Assembly: GCA_964555285.1 (NCBI GenBank)
Contig: CAZKRM010000002.1
Coordinates: 1 to 64,000, forward strand
From: JBBIQV01 sp964555285
GTDB lineage: Bacteria > Nitrospirota > Nitrospiria > Nitrospirales > Nitrospiraceae
Length of the DNA stretch: 64,000 nt
Direction of reading: 5' to 3'
Made by a program: the position numbers and the translations under genes. The notes under the pieces were generated by a model. The model was not told where the DNA came from and made no database searches. It saw only the letters and a program-made list of their open reading frames with translations. This document shows positions 34,772-42,608 of this stretch, piece by piece. The first letter of the stretch is position 1. The number at the start of each line of letters is the position of its first letter.

Positions 34772-35110
34772 TTACGCAGGACGGACGAACCGATCGTCGC
34801 CCAGCGCTCCCCGTAACCGCTGGGTGACAAGTCGACGGAACTCCACTTTCTGTTTGAGAATCAGCGCCAAGCCCTCCGCATCCACTAACACCAGCAGATC
34901 ATCCTCAACGACCAGCGTTCTCGCTTGATCCCCGAGATTGACGCGATACTGAGTGCGGCCATCAGGATTCCGGCCGGTCCCGGTGACGAGTTCGGTAAGC
35001 CCATCGATGACACCCTCCTGATTGTCAGTCCGCAGCCGCACCTTGGTTCCATCAGGAATTCTGACCCACGGGGCGCTGGGCTTGACCGGGAGGCTTTGCG
35101 TCTCAGGCAT
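34772..35110 (-). CDS. VRIPDG-family small protein (copy 1)
   Basis: A 112-residue protein of no family I recognise. It has a short variable N-terminus, then WVRIPDGTKVRLRTDNQEGV, IDGLTELV, NPDGRTQYRVNLGD and a C-terminal LVTQRLRGALGDDRF. The fold looks like a small beta barrel (KOW/Tudor-like) followed by a helix, which is an inference from the strand pattern. GGAAGGGAA precedes ATG 35110; an in-frame start 14 codons earlier has no site. A paralogue with an in-frame stop lies at 39454. Confidence 0.75.
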   Translation of the reverse strand: MPETQSLPVKPSAPWVRIPDGTKVRLRTDNQEGVIDGLTELVTGTGRNPDGRTQYRVNLGDQARTLVVEDDLLVLVDAEGLALILKQKVEFRRLVTQRLRGALGDDRFVRPA

Positions 35111-35168
35111 GACGTTCCCTTCCAATAGTAGATTGATCAACGAGCGGTCCATTCACACACTCTCTGCT

Positions 35169-36446
35169 CTAATTCCCTGGGGCGCCTTGAATGGGCTGCG
35201 CCGGTCTGTGCGTTCCATGGCCCATCGGTCGACGTTCCCGAAACCCTGCCGGACGCCCTTGAGCCGGCCGTGCTTGCCGCTGTGCAGGACGCCCCTGCCC
35301 ACGCGGATCCAACGATGGCCTTGCACTCCCCGCTGCAACCGGCACGGCATGTCCCAACAACTGCTCGATCGCCCGCAACTGCAGACCATCCTCCGACGTG
35401 ACGAAGCTTGTGGCTCGCCCGGTTGTTTTCATGCGAGCCGTGCGGCCGATGCGGTGCACATAATCTTCGGGGCAATTCGGCAAGTCAAAATTGATGACAT
35501 GTCCGATATTCGCCACATCAATCCCTCGCGCAGCAATATCCGTCGCCACCAGGACGCGGAACGTGCCGCGCTTAAATCCATCGAGGGCCGCACGGCGCTG
35601 GGAGAGACTCCGGTCACCGTGGAGAACGGCCACTTTATGCCCCTCTTGCCCCAACACCCGACCCAACTTGTCCGCTCGATGTTTTGTGCGTGTGAAGACC
35701 AGCACCGTTTCCTGCTCTTGTCCGAGGAGTGACACCAACAAAGACGCTTTACTGTCGTGGGTGGTGTGATGCAACGCCTGGGTCACGCCATCGGCCGTGG
35801 TGGCTGACGGACTCACCATGACGCGCACCGCATTATGGACGCTGACCTGCACTAACCTGGTAAGATCGGCAGGCAATGTGGCAGAGAACAACAAGGTCTG
35901 CCGTTCGACCGGCAACGCATCAAGGATCTGGTTGATTTGCGGGGCAAATCCCATGTCCAACATGCGGTCAGCCTCGTCCAATACCAAAATCTTGATCGGA
36001 GCCAGATTGATCGTGCCGTTCCACATATGATCGAGCAATCGACCGGGAGTCGCCACCAGAATATCCGGCTGTTGCCGAAGTCCGCGAACCTGCGCCTGCA
36101 TATCCGCACCGCCCATGATCACGGTGGCGGAAATGCGGCGTCCACGCCCGAGCTTATCGATCGTGGCAAGAATCTGTAACGCCAATTCTCTGGTAGGCGC
36201 CAAAATCAATGCCTGGGGCTGGCCTTTGGGCAGCGCCGCCAGTCGTTCAATCATCGGAATAGCAAACGCCGCGGTTTTGCCTGTGCCTGTCTGCGCACAC
36301 CCGATCACATCTCGCCCGGCAAGCGCAGGCGGAATCGCTTGCATCTGAATCGGGGTTGGGGCCGTGTACCCAGCCTTAAGAAGATCCTGTAACATCGCCT
36401 CAGACAAGCCGAGACCCTGAAAACTCTCGTGAACAAACGTATCCAC
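35169..36446 (-). CDS. DEAD-box RNA helicase (RhlE-like)
   Basis: ATP-dependent RNA helicase of 425 residues. Q motif at GYTAPTPIQ, motif I AQTGTGKTAAF, motif Ia PTRELALQ, motif II VLDEADRMLDMGF, motif III SATLP, motif V ATDIAARGID and motif VI HRIGRTARM are all present. The C-terminal tail after about 380 is Arg/Pro/Gly-rich and probably binds RNA. Close to RhlE and often cold-induced in other bacteria. It has a 316-base upstream region, longer than most here, and sits among genes for desaturases and RRM proteins. Confidence 0.93.
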   Translation of the reverse strand: MDTFVHESFQGLGLSEAMLQDLLKAGYTAPTPIQMQAIPPALAGRDVIGCAQTGTGKTAAFAIPMIERLAALPKGQPQALILAPTRELALQILATIDKLGRGRRISATVIMGGADMQAQVRGLRQQPDILVATPGRLLDHMWNGTINLAPIKILVLDEADRMLDMGFAPQINQILDALPVERQTLLFSATLPADLTRLVQVSVHNAVRVMVSPSATTADGVTQALHHTTHDSKASLLVSLLGQEQETVLVFTRTKHRADKLGRVLGQEGHKVAVLHGDRSLSQRRAALDGFKRGTFRVLVATDIAARGIDVANIGHVINFDLPNCPEDYVHRIGRTARMKTTGRATSFVTSEDGLQLRAIEQLLGHAVPVAAGSARPSLDPRGQGRPAQRQARPAQGRPAGFRERRPMGHGTHRPAQPIQGAPGN

Positions 36447-36762
36447 TACACTATCCTTTCAGTTTGATCGCATTATGACGGGATCAGAGAACCGAGGGGA
36501 GAGGGCACCGGAACGATGCAGCTCCAAACTGGACCTGGTCGCGATGCGATCGCGAAGTCCGTTATGGTTTGAGCAGTGATTCGCCGGACTACTACGAGAT
36601 CAATGTAGGCACACCATACAGCATGCCCCCTCAGACGTCAACTTCTTGCACCCAACCGGCACCGATACGCCCGCATTGTGACCCGACACCGGCGGTTCGC
36701 CATCGCCGCATATCTATGCTATTGTAATCGGCAATCATGTTGATTCTATCGGAAGTCAACCA
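36447..36762. other. Divergent intergenic region, helicase / desaturase
   Basis: No gene is supported. It must hold the promoters and leaders of the helicase (minus) and first desaturase (plus). An AT-richer segment with CTATTGTAATC near 36718-36728 could be the -10 region for the desaturase. I see no riboswitch-like structure that I can name. Confidence 0.5.
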
Positions 36763-37641
36763 ATGACGACGGACACAATTCCCTTACGTCTTGCCCGCCG
36801 CTATCATGTGGGCTGGACTGTCGTCCTCTTCCTCTCTATCGTGGTGGGGGCACTCCTCGCTATCCCAACCTATGCCTACTTCTACGATTACTCCTGGCTG
36901 GATTGGACGTTATTCGGCGGCCTCTACCTTGTCAGCGGCCTCGGTATCACCGTGGGCTATCACCGCCTCATGTCCCATCGCAGTTTTGATTGCCCCAACT
37001 GGGTGAAAGGCGCGCTGCTTATCGCAGGCGCATGGGCGCTGCAAAACAGCGCCATCAAGTGGACGGCCGATCATCTCCGGCACCATGCGCAATGTGATCA
37101 AGAGGGTGACCCCTACAATGCGAAGCTGGGATTCTGGCATAGCCACTGCGGCTGGCTCTTCGCGGAGCGAAAGTATGACGACGTGCAATATGCCTCACGG
37201 GTCGCGCAGGACCCCGTGGCCATCTGGCAGCATAAGCATTACGCACTCATCGTGCTGAGCGGCCTGGCGCTGACATTTGTTATCGGCTTCATTGCAAACG
37301 GGCTGGTCGGCGGCATCGGGTGCTTTCTGCTTGCCGGCGTGGGGAGAACCTTCGCGGTCCTGAACTCCACTTTTTGCATCAATTCCGTCTGCCACATCTG
37401 GGGCAGTCAACCCCATGGAACGAAGGATTCCAGCCGCGACAGCTGGTTTGTCTCGTTGATTACGTTCGGCGAGGGATATCATAACTATCACCATATGTAC
37501 CCAAGCGACTATCGCAATGGACCCAGATGGTACGACTTTGACCCATCGAAATGGCTCATATACGGACTCTACCTGCTCGGACTCGCCAGTGGGCTACGAA
37601 CGGCATCGGCTGTGGGAAGCAGCCCATCACGGCAACCCTAA
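36763..37641 (+). CDS. Fatty acid desaturase (acyl-CoA Delta9 type), copy 1
   Basis: Membrane di-iron desaturase, 292 residues. The three His boxes are HRLMSH (67-72), HLRHH (104-108) and HNYHH near the C-terminus, with helices around 17-40, 46-66, 84-98 and 155-190. It introduces a double bond into acyl chains, which keeps membranes fluid in the cold. It has a paralogue at 40914 with the same boxes; the two share long identical segments such as GITVGYHRL. GGAAG before the ATG is a weak ribosome site. Confidence 0.92.
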   Translation: MTTDTIPLRLARRYHVGWTVVLFLSIVVGALLAIPTYAYFYDYSWLDWTLFGGLYLVSGLGITVGYHRLMSHRSFDCPNWVKGALLIAGAWALQNSAIKWTADHLRHHAQCDQEGDPYNAKLGFWHSHCGWLFAERKYDDVQYASRVAQDPVAIWQHKHYALIVLSGLALTFVIGFIANGLVGGIGCFLLAGVGRTFAVLNSTFCINSVCHIWGSQPHGTKDSSRDSWFVSLITFGEGYHNYHHMYPSDYRNGPRWYDFDPSKWLIYGLYLLGLASGLRTASAVGSSPSRQP

Positions 37642-37659
37642 TTTCCCTTGTCACGCAGT

Positions 37660-37688
37660 TTGACTCAGGCCAGACCGCGTGCTAAGCT
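37660..37688 (+). promoter_or_regulatory. Sigma-70-like promoter for the small-gene run
   Basis: TTGACT (37660-37665), 17-base spacer, TAAGCT (37683-37688), about 220 bases before the first small gene at 37910. The long leader contains no gene that I can support. Confidence 0.4.
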
Positions 37689-37909
37689 GCCCCTCCGTAC
37701 GAGCTCCCTTTCCCGTTGCGCCCTTCACTCCCCTCACTCCCGTCTCGGCGCGATCGTTCCCGTAACCTGACCGCTCTTACGCCCCTATCTCCAGAGGGAC
37801 AGTCTCGCTGTCTCCCGATGGGGGATCACCGACACCAATCGTGGAACCGGCACCGTTGACGTTGTAGGCCCCTGATAACAGTCCAGTAGCCCAGCAGAAG
37901 GAGTACGCC

Positions 37910-38191
37910 ATGAAAATCTCGACAGTGTGGACAGGTCGCAAGCCCGGCAAGAAAAAAAACCGCGCCGCGTTGAAGCCGAAAATTCGCTGGCAGCTCCTGG
38001 GACTTACCGACCCCAAGCTGACCGAGCAATCCTCCTCCATCGAAACCATACGCCGAGAAGTGTCCTCACTCGCTAGTTCAGGATTCGGACCGGCCACACG
38101 TTCGCGGGTGACGGCGCAAGAAAGCAAATCGCAGGGAAGAAACAACCGGCCGGCAGAGAGCCGACCGAGACGTCGAGGCGCGACCGAATAG
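37910..38191 (+). CDS. Small basic unknown protein
   Basis: A 93-residue Lys/Arg/Ser-rich protein, MKISTVWTGRKPGKKKNRAA at the start and RPRRRGATE at the end. No recognised domain; probably disordered, perhaps nucleic-acid-binding from charge. AGAAGGAG lies seven bases before the ATG, which is the main evidence for translation. First of a run of small plus-strand genes each with its own Shine-Dalgarno sequence. Confidence 0.55.
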   Translation: MKISTVWTGRKPGKKKNRAALKPKIRWQLLGLTDPKLTEQSSSIETIRREVSSLASSGFGPATRSRVTAQESKSQGRNNRPAESRPRRRGATE

Positions 38192-38224
38192 TCGGCTCAT
38201 CGACAGGTCAAGGGGCACAGAACC

Positions 38225-38353
38225 ATGATTCCGATGCAACATCTCATGCACTGGCTGACACAGAATCCTCTTGGAGCGGCCACGCTGCTGTATATGGCAA
38301 GCGTGGCAGGAGTGCTCATCTATGCTTATTTTGAACCACGCGACCAACATTAG
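38225..38353 (+). CDS. Small single-helix membrane protein
   Basis: A 42-residue frame, MIPMQHLMHWLTQNPLGA followed by one hydrophobic helix (about 17-36: ATLLYMASVAGVLIYAYF) and a charged end EPRDQH. AAGGGG lies ten bases before the ATG. Too short to place in a family; the helix and ribosome site support it. Confidence 0.5.
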   Translation: MIPMQHLMHWLTQNPLGAATLLYMASVAGVLIYAYFEPRDQH

Positions 38354-38394
38354 CGTACCGCCTCAGTGTTTCATAAGAACTGCACAGAGGGATC

Positions 38395-38658
38395 GTGGGA
38401 AAGCGTGTCGTAAATGTCGGGGGACTGACCGAGGCCGTATCGGATGACGGACGGCGCGACCTGTTTAACAAATACGGCACGATCGCCCGCGCCTGTATTA
38501 TGCGTCATAAAAATACCGACATCTCAGCCGGCTACGGCTTTGTGGAAATGGCGTCTGCCGAACAGGCATTGAAGGTTGTCGTCGCTCTTGATGGGGCCCT
38601 TGTAGATGGTCGATACCTTCGCCTCTATGCCATACCCCACGCCTCCCACACCGCCTGA
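38395..38658 (+). CDS. RRM-domain RNA-binding protein, copy 1
   Basis: Single RNA recognition motif, 87 residues, from a GTG start. RNP2 is VVNVGGL (about 5-11) and RNP1 is SAGYGFVEM (about 45-53); ALDGALVDGRYLRL follows. The first RNP2 aromatic residue is replaced (VNVGGL instead of LYVGGL), and the Gly-rich tail of copy 2 is absent, so RNA binding may differ. Similar bacterial RRM proteins are often cold-induced. Confidence 0.82.
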   Translation: MGKRVVNVGGLTEAVSDDGRRDLFNKYGTIARACIMRHKNTDISAGYGFVEMASAEQALKVVVALDGALVDGRYLRLYAIPHASHTA

Positions 38659-38688
38659 TGCTGAGCCGCACCACCAATAGGAGGACTT

Positions 38689-38982
38689 ATGGGCCGAACC
38701 AACCTTGACCTCCTTATGACGTTCCCAGACGGATCCCATCTGGTCATCAGCACCCAGTGTTCTAAGGATGGAGAATTTTCCTGCGCGCTCTATACCGCCA
38801 AAATCGGAGAAGATGATCGCGCCGACTTTCAAGTCATCTCCAACCATCTGTCAGCGCCGACCTGTCAAAGCGCACAAGCGCACGCATACGACTACGCCAT
38901 TCGACATTTTCCTCGCGCAGACGCGCTCAAGAAACCCCCCTATCTTATTTGGGCAGGCCCCCCCTCATCGGTGATTCAATAA
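38689..38982 (+). CDS. Small unknown protein
   Basis: A 97-residue protein, MGRTNLDLLMTFPDGSHLVI at the start, with AHAYDYAIRHFP near the end. The pattern of a few beta strands followed by an Ala-rich helix resembles that of the protein at 39853, but the similarity is weak. TAGGAGGA stands before the ATG. Function unknown. Confidence 0.6.
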   Translation: MGRTNLDLLMTFPDGSHLVISTQCSKDGEFSCALYTAKIGEDDRADFQVISNHLSAPTCQSAQAHAYDYAIRHFPRADALKKPPYLIWAGPPSSVIQ

Positions 38983-39034
38983 TTTTCGAGTGCCGTAAAT
39001 TGGAATGTAGCGACATTAACCTAGGAGACTCGGC

Positions 39035-39198
39035 ATGACACCAGCAGAACAGATTACCAAGATGACCAACGCCATTAACCAAGCGTCAAGGTGATGGGAG
39101 ATCGGTTTGGGGCGACTGAAACCGACGTGGCGAAGGCGATTGAAGATCTCAAAGCCTCGATGCAGCCCAACAGCACCAAGGCAACACCACTCTCCTGA
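39035..39198 (+). pseudogene. Short gene broken by a frameshift
   Basis: From ATG 39035, with TAGGAGA upstream, the frame reads MTPAEQITKMTNAINQAS then stops at 39092-39094. The next frame continues VMGDRFGATETDVAKAIEDL and KASMQPNSTKATPLS to a stop at 39196-39198. One extra base near 39088 would join the two into a helical protein of about 54 residues. A 13-pair hairpin follows at once. Family not recognised. Confidence 0.5.
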
Positions 39199-39203
39199 CC
39201 ACA

Positions 39204-39232
39204 CCACCGCTCCTCGTTGCGAGGAGCGGTGG
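39204..39232 (+). terminator. Strong hairpin after the short broken gene
   Basis: Perfect 13-base-pair stem (39204-39216 with 39220-39232), three-base loop TTG, six bases after the preceding stop codon. No T-run. Confidence 0.6.
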
Positions 39233-39453
39233 AACTTCGTACGACGTTCGCTATGTCAACAGCGACATGATAAGCTTATGCGAAATGAACTTCCGATAGA
39301 TTCCTTTCTGTTTCGGCTGCGGCTCCACTTATTCCGTTCTGCGTGATCGGTCCGGCCGTCATCATCGTGCTTCCGTCCGGAACTCTGAGCATCGCCCATT
39401 CATCGGCCAACTCGTGGACGCCACTAGTCCGCGTCCGCAAAGGAGACTCCCGC

Positions 39454-39795
39454 ATGACGCAGAAATCCACCTCCCAGGCTCAACCCCTCGCATCAGATTA
39501 GGTCCGCATCCCTGATGGCACGAGGGTTAAACACCGCCTCGAAGGGCACGAAGGAGTGATTGACGGGTTAACCGAAATGGTTTCTGGCGCGATGCGGAAT
39601 CCGGACGGGAGAACCCAATACCGTATGAATATCGGAACCTCGACCCGGCAACTCGTCACCCAAGACGACCTGAATATTCTCCTCGATCGTGAGAATCTGG
39701 TCATTATGGTCCGCCAGAAAGAGCCTTATCGACGTTCCGTCACTGAACGATTACACGGCATCCTCAGCGCAGACCGATTCATCAAATCCGCGTAG
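39454..39795 (+). pseudogene. VRIPDG-family small protein (copy 2) with in-frame TAG
   Basis: The frame from ATG 39454, with AAAGGAGA upstream, encodes MTQKSTSQAQPLASD, then TAG (39499-39501), then VRIPDGTRVKHRLEGHEGVI, IDGLTEMV, NPDGRTQYRMNIG and ends HGILSADRFIKSA. The paralogue at 34772-35110 has Trp at the position of the stop (PWVRIPDG), so one G-to-A change of TGG explains it. All the rest is intact and closely matches the paralogue, so this is a recent nonsense mutation, a readthrough site or a base error. A restart at 39556 would lose the first strands. Confidence 0.75.
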
Positions 39796-39852
39796 CATAG
39801 GGTTCGCACGCAACACATCGGTGCCGAGCACCCACCACCGGAGGAGAGGGTG

Positions 39853-40104
39853 ATGGCTGAGACCTGCTACTCGCAAGGCAAGAAGATCCTCCTCATGCCC
39901 GAACAACAGCCCAATGGTACGTGGCGATGTCGCTTCGTGATTCCCGGACGTCTCGAGTCCACCATGGGCACCTCCGTCGACGCACCACTAGGGAGATTCA
40001 AGTCCGAATGGGATGCCAAGACCGCCGCCTTTTCGTTGGCCCCAAAAGCCATTGATACCTCGTGCGCAGCGCGTGAAACCAATCCGCCTGGGAGGAAAAT
40101 ATGA
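39853..40104 (+). CDS. Small unknown protein
   Basis: An 83-residue protein, MAETCYSQGKKILLMPEQQP at the start and FKSEWDAKTAAFSLAPKAID in the last third. Strand-rich N-terminus and a helix at the C-terminus; possibly distantly related to the protein at 38689. GGAGGAGAGG precedes the ATG. Its stop overlaps the next start (ATGA), so it is coupled to the small basic protein gene. Confidence 0.65.
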   Translation: MAETCYSQGKKILLMPEQQPNGTWRCRFVIPGRLESTMGTSVDAPLGRFKSEWDAKTAAFSLAPKAIDTSCAARETNPPGRKI

Positions 40105-40289
40105 GCACGACCATCAAAAAGCGCCATCGTGAACAGACCAGGCAAGAGCGGCAACAGAACAAAGATGCCCGCAGGGCTCAACGCAAGAATGAGAAGCCTG
40201 TCTCGGCTCATTCGGAGGGTCAGGAAGACCCCGATTTGGCCGGCATGGTCGCCGGCCCTCAAGACCCCGCCATTGGGTTCACCGGCTGA
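40101..40289 (+). CDS. Small highly basic protein (copy 2)
   Basis: A 62-residue protein, MSTTIKKRHREQTRQERQQN at the start, rich in Lys, Arg and Gln, then RAQRKNEKP, and SEGQEDPDLAGMVAGPQDPA. Paralogue of the 54-residue protein at 34575; both share a long charged helix followed by EDPDLxG. The start overlaps the previous stop. Function unknown; the helix could bind nucleic acid or ribosomes, which is speculation from charge. Confidence 0.7.
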   Translation: MSTTIKKRHREQTRQERQQNKDARRAQRKNEKPVSAHSEGQEDPDLAGMVAGPQDPAIGFTG

Positions 40290-40540
40290 GCGCTCAATGC
40301 CCCCTCGCAGGATAAGTGGCTATTTCAATAGAGGTGTGTTAGTCTCTCAATGTTCCTCGCGGCGGGCCTCGCGTGGAATATACTGATCGAACGGCCCATC
40401 ACCGATGTTGTTCTCACCGAGATTCTGATCGGAAGCCTGACCTAAGCCGCCTCACTGATTGCGTCTTCGGCCCTCTCCTTCCCCTCGGGAAGTTGTTCTC
40501 GCGTCCCAGACAATGTCACTTTCCGGAAGGAGGAACCCCC

Positions 40541-40849
40541 ATGGGTTCAAAACTTTATGTCGGCGGGTTGCCTTATGCGGCGACTGAATCACAGCTCACC
40601 ACCTTGTTCGCCGCGCACGGCACAGTCGAATCTGCGCGCGTGATCGCGGACAAGTTTACGGGACAATCACGGGGCTTCGGCTTCGTCGAGATGTCCACCC
40701 CAGAAGAAGCCAAGGCAGCCATTACGGCATTGAACGGCTCCCAGATGGATGGACGCCCGTTGACGGTCAACGAAGCCAAGCCACAAGAACCACGCACAGG
40801 TGGCGGCGGCGGTCGTTTCGGCGGCGGCGAGAAGCGCGGCCGGTTCTAG
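40541..40849 (+). CDS. RRM-domain, Gly-rich RNA-binding protein, copy 2
   Basis: A 102-residue RRM protein, MGSKLYVGGLPYAATESQL at the start. RNP2 is LYVGGL (about 5-10), RNP1 is RGFGFVEM (about 44-51), and the tail is Gly/Arg-rich (TGGGGGRFGGGEKRGRF), as in cyanobacterial and bacterial cold-inducible Rbp proteins. GGAAGGAGG before the ATG at 40541 decides this start; the longer upstream frame is rejected. A 12-pair hairpin separates it from the following desaturase. Confidence 0.92.
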   Translation: MGSKLYVGGLPYAATESQLTTLFAAHGTVESARVIADKFTGQSRGFGFVEMSTPEEAKAAITALNGSQMDGRPLTVNEAKPQEPRTGGGGGRFGGGEKRGRF

Positions 40850-40862
40850 TTCAGTCGATGCG

Positions 40863-40890
40863 AGGAGGAGCGCGGCATCGCGCTCCTCCT
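40863..40890 (+). terminator. Hairpin between RRM gene and desaturase 2
   Basis: Perfect 12-base-pair stem (40863-40874 with 40879-40890), loop GCAT, 13 bases after the RRM stop and 24 before the desaturase ATG. It could end transcription or modulate readthrough into the desaturase. Confidence 0.6.
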
Positions 40891-40913
40891 TCTCCCTACG
40901 AGGAAATTCCCTC

Positions 40914-41771
40914 ATGATCAATCCTCCTACACCGGCGACTCGCCCGGCCGTTCCGAACTATCTGACGACAGCGCTCTTCGGTATTGTCACAGCTGTCGCA
41001 CTGCTCGGCGTGCCGGCCTTCGGCTATTTCTACGGATACAGCTGGGTCGATTGGACGCTGTTCGGAGTGCTCTATGTGATTACGGGTCTGGGGATCACGG
41101 TGGGTTACCATCGACTACTCTCGCACCGCAGCTTCGAGTGCCCGAATTGGGTCAAAACCGCGCTCTTAGTGGCCGGTGGATGGGCGATTGAGAACTCGGC
41201 GCTGAAGTGGGCGGCCGACCATATCCGCCATCATGCCGCCTGTGATCAGGACGCTGATCCCTACAATGCGACCCGGGGATTTTGGTACAGCCACTGCGGC
41301 TGGTTGTTTTACAAAGACGCGAACGCGAACGACAAGTACGCGTCCCGCTTACGCCGGGACTCGGTTGTCATGTGGCAGCATCGTCATTATTGGACGATCG
41401 TGTTTTCCGGCCTGGGCCTCACGTTTGCCGTGGGCTTTCTCTACAATGGCTGGATGGGCGGGCTGGGATGCTTTCTTCTCGCAGGTATCGGCCGCGCCTT
41501 TGCCGTGCTCAACTCAACCTTTTGCATCAATTCAGTCTGCCACCTCTGGGGACGTCAGCCACATAGTCAGGCAGATTCCAGCCGCGATAGCTGGTGGGTA
41601 TCCTTGCTGACATTCGGCGAGGGCTACCACAACTACCACCACACTCATCAAAACGATTACCGCAACGGCCCCCTGTGGTATAACTTCGACCCATCGAAGT
41701 GGCTGATCTTCACGCTGTCAAAATTAGGTCTTGCCTCATCGCTCAAGACCGCAGCCTCTTCCACACACTAG
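40914..41771 (+). CDS. Fatty acid desaturase (acyl-CoA Delta9 type), copy 2
   Basis: A 285-residue di-iron membrane desaturase, paralogue of the one at 36763. His boxes are HRLLSH (66-71), HIRHH (103-107) and HNYHH near the C-terminus. The two proteins share most positions, including the GITVGYHRL and FGEGYHNYHH segments. GAGGAAA before ATG 40914 supports this start; an upstream frame would add an Ala/Ser-rich stretch that is really the hairpin region. It probably works on the same kind of acyl substrate but may respond to other conditions. Confidence 0.93.
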   Translation: MINPPTPATRPAVPNYLTTALFGIVTAVALLGVPAFGYFYGYSWVDWTLFGVLYVITGLGITVGYHRLLSHRSFECPNWVKTALLVAGGWAIENSALKWAADHIRHHAACDQDADPYNATRGFWYSHCGWLFYKDANANDKYASRLRRDSVVMWQHRHYWTIVFSGLGLTFAVGFLYNGWMGGLGCFLLAGIGRAFAVLNSTFCINSVCHLWGRQPHSQADSSRDSWWVSLLTFGEGYHNYHHTHQNDYRNGPLWYNFDPSKWLIFTLSKLGLASSLKTAASSTH

Positions 41772-41805
41772 CCGTTACAACAGACGGTTGCTATTCACCG
41801 CCCTT

Positions 41806-42313
41806 TCACGTTCGAGAAGACAGGGGATACTCCGCCACTTCAATGCGGTGGAGGCCGGCTCCATCAAGCCATTCCCTCCCCTCCTCCGCAGACGGCCGCT
41901 CCGCGATATAGGCTTCGAGACGTCGCCGCTCCATGAGCAACCCCAGCGTCGCAGCGTCGCCTGGATTCAGGTGAGCCACCAATCCTTGGATGACTTCGAA
42001 GCGGTTCGGACGAAAGAACATCACAGACAGATTGCCGGTAATGCGATCATCGGCGGGAAGATCAGCCGGCAATGCACGCAGGCCGGCACACTCAAATTGC
42101 AGCCAGGGAAGGTGAGAGATCTGAATCGATCGCGCGCGGGCCACCTGCCACATCAAGAACCGTGGCGCCGGGACACAGATTGAGATGGCGCAATAATGAC
42201 TCGGCAAACGAGGCAGACCAATACTCGTGCTGCGGCAGAAACCAACGGAAGGTCACGGTATATTTCCGATGAAAGCTGGTATGGACCCAGGCTACCGGCC
42301 GAACTGCATCCGG
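41806..42313 (-). pseudogene. Decayed SAM-dependent methyltransferase
   Basis: On the minus strand, one frame reads TVTFRWFLPQHEYWSASF, ESLLRHLNL and PGATVLDVAGG, a methyltransferase N-terminus up to motif I. The frame is then lost in GTGGCAGGTGGC (a short repeated GTGGC) and another frame continues VARARSIQISHLPWLQFECA, DRITGNLSVMFF and HLNPGD, then AATLGLLMERRRLEAYIAER to GLHRIEVAEYPL. About 30-40 residues after motif I and a further block after NPGD seem missing. No start codon fits the 5' piece (a stop precedes it at 42314-42316). The gene is a relic. Confidence 0.65.
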
Positions 42314-42365
42314 TCAATGCAGCAGGCGTCGCGGCTGACAGCAGCACCCGATGCGTTCGTTACGC

Positions 42366-42608
42366 CTACTTCCTGTTGGACTTAGAATTAGGCAGGGACT
42401 TCCGTTCAGCAGCGTTCGTCGGAATACGCTCAGTGGATTCGCCGGTGTCGTCATTGTCTGTTTCCGACTCAGTCGTCTCCCCTTCTGCAAGGAGATCCTC
42501 GACCTGCCCTTCAGTGCAGGTCAACTCTTGCGGGCTCGAGACTGAAGGCGCATGAGTTGCCTGCGCCTTCTTCTCCAGCGTGTGTTTCCGAAGATCGTCT
42601 TTCATCAT
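42366..42608 (-). CDS. Small acidic disordered protein
   Basis: An 80-residue hydrophilic protein, MMKDDLRKHTLEKKAQATHA at the start, Glu/Asp/Thr-rich in the middle (VEDLLAEGETTESETDNDD) and basic at the end. No domain recognised. Its ATG overlaps the stop of the CsbD-like gene (ATGA), and GGAAGCAGGGAA lies in front, so the two are translationally coupled. A longer in-frame start upstream would read through the CsbD-like gene in another frame and is rejected. Confidence 0.6.
   Translation of the reverse strand: MMKDDLRKHTLEKKAQATHAPSVSSPQELTCTEGQVEDLLAEGETTESETDNDDTGESTERIPTNAAERKSLPNSKSNRK

Noticed and set aside
34441..34827. Plus-strand frame of 128 codons
   Set aside because: It overlaps the small basic gene in a different frame and lacks its paralogue support; it also crosses the terminator-like palindrome.
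32275..36446. Complete Zorya defence system
   Set aside because: The nearby helicase is a DEAD-box RhlE type, not ZorD (a Snf2/DEAH helicase-nuclease), and no ZorC or ZorE is present.
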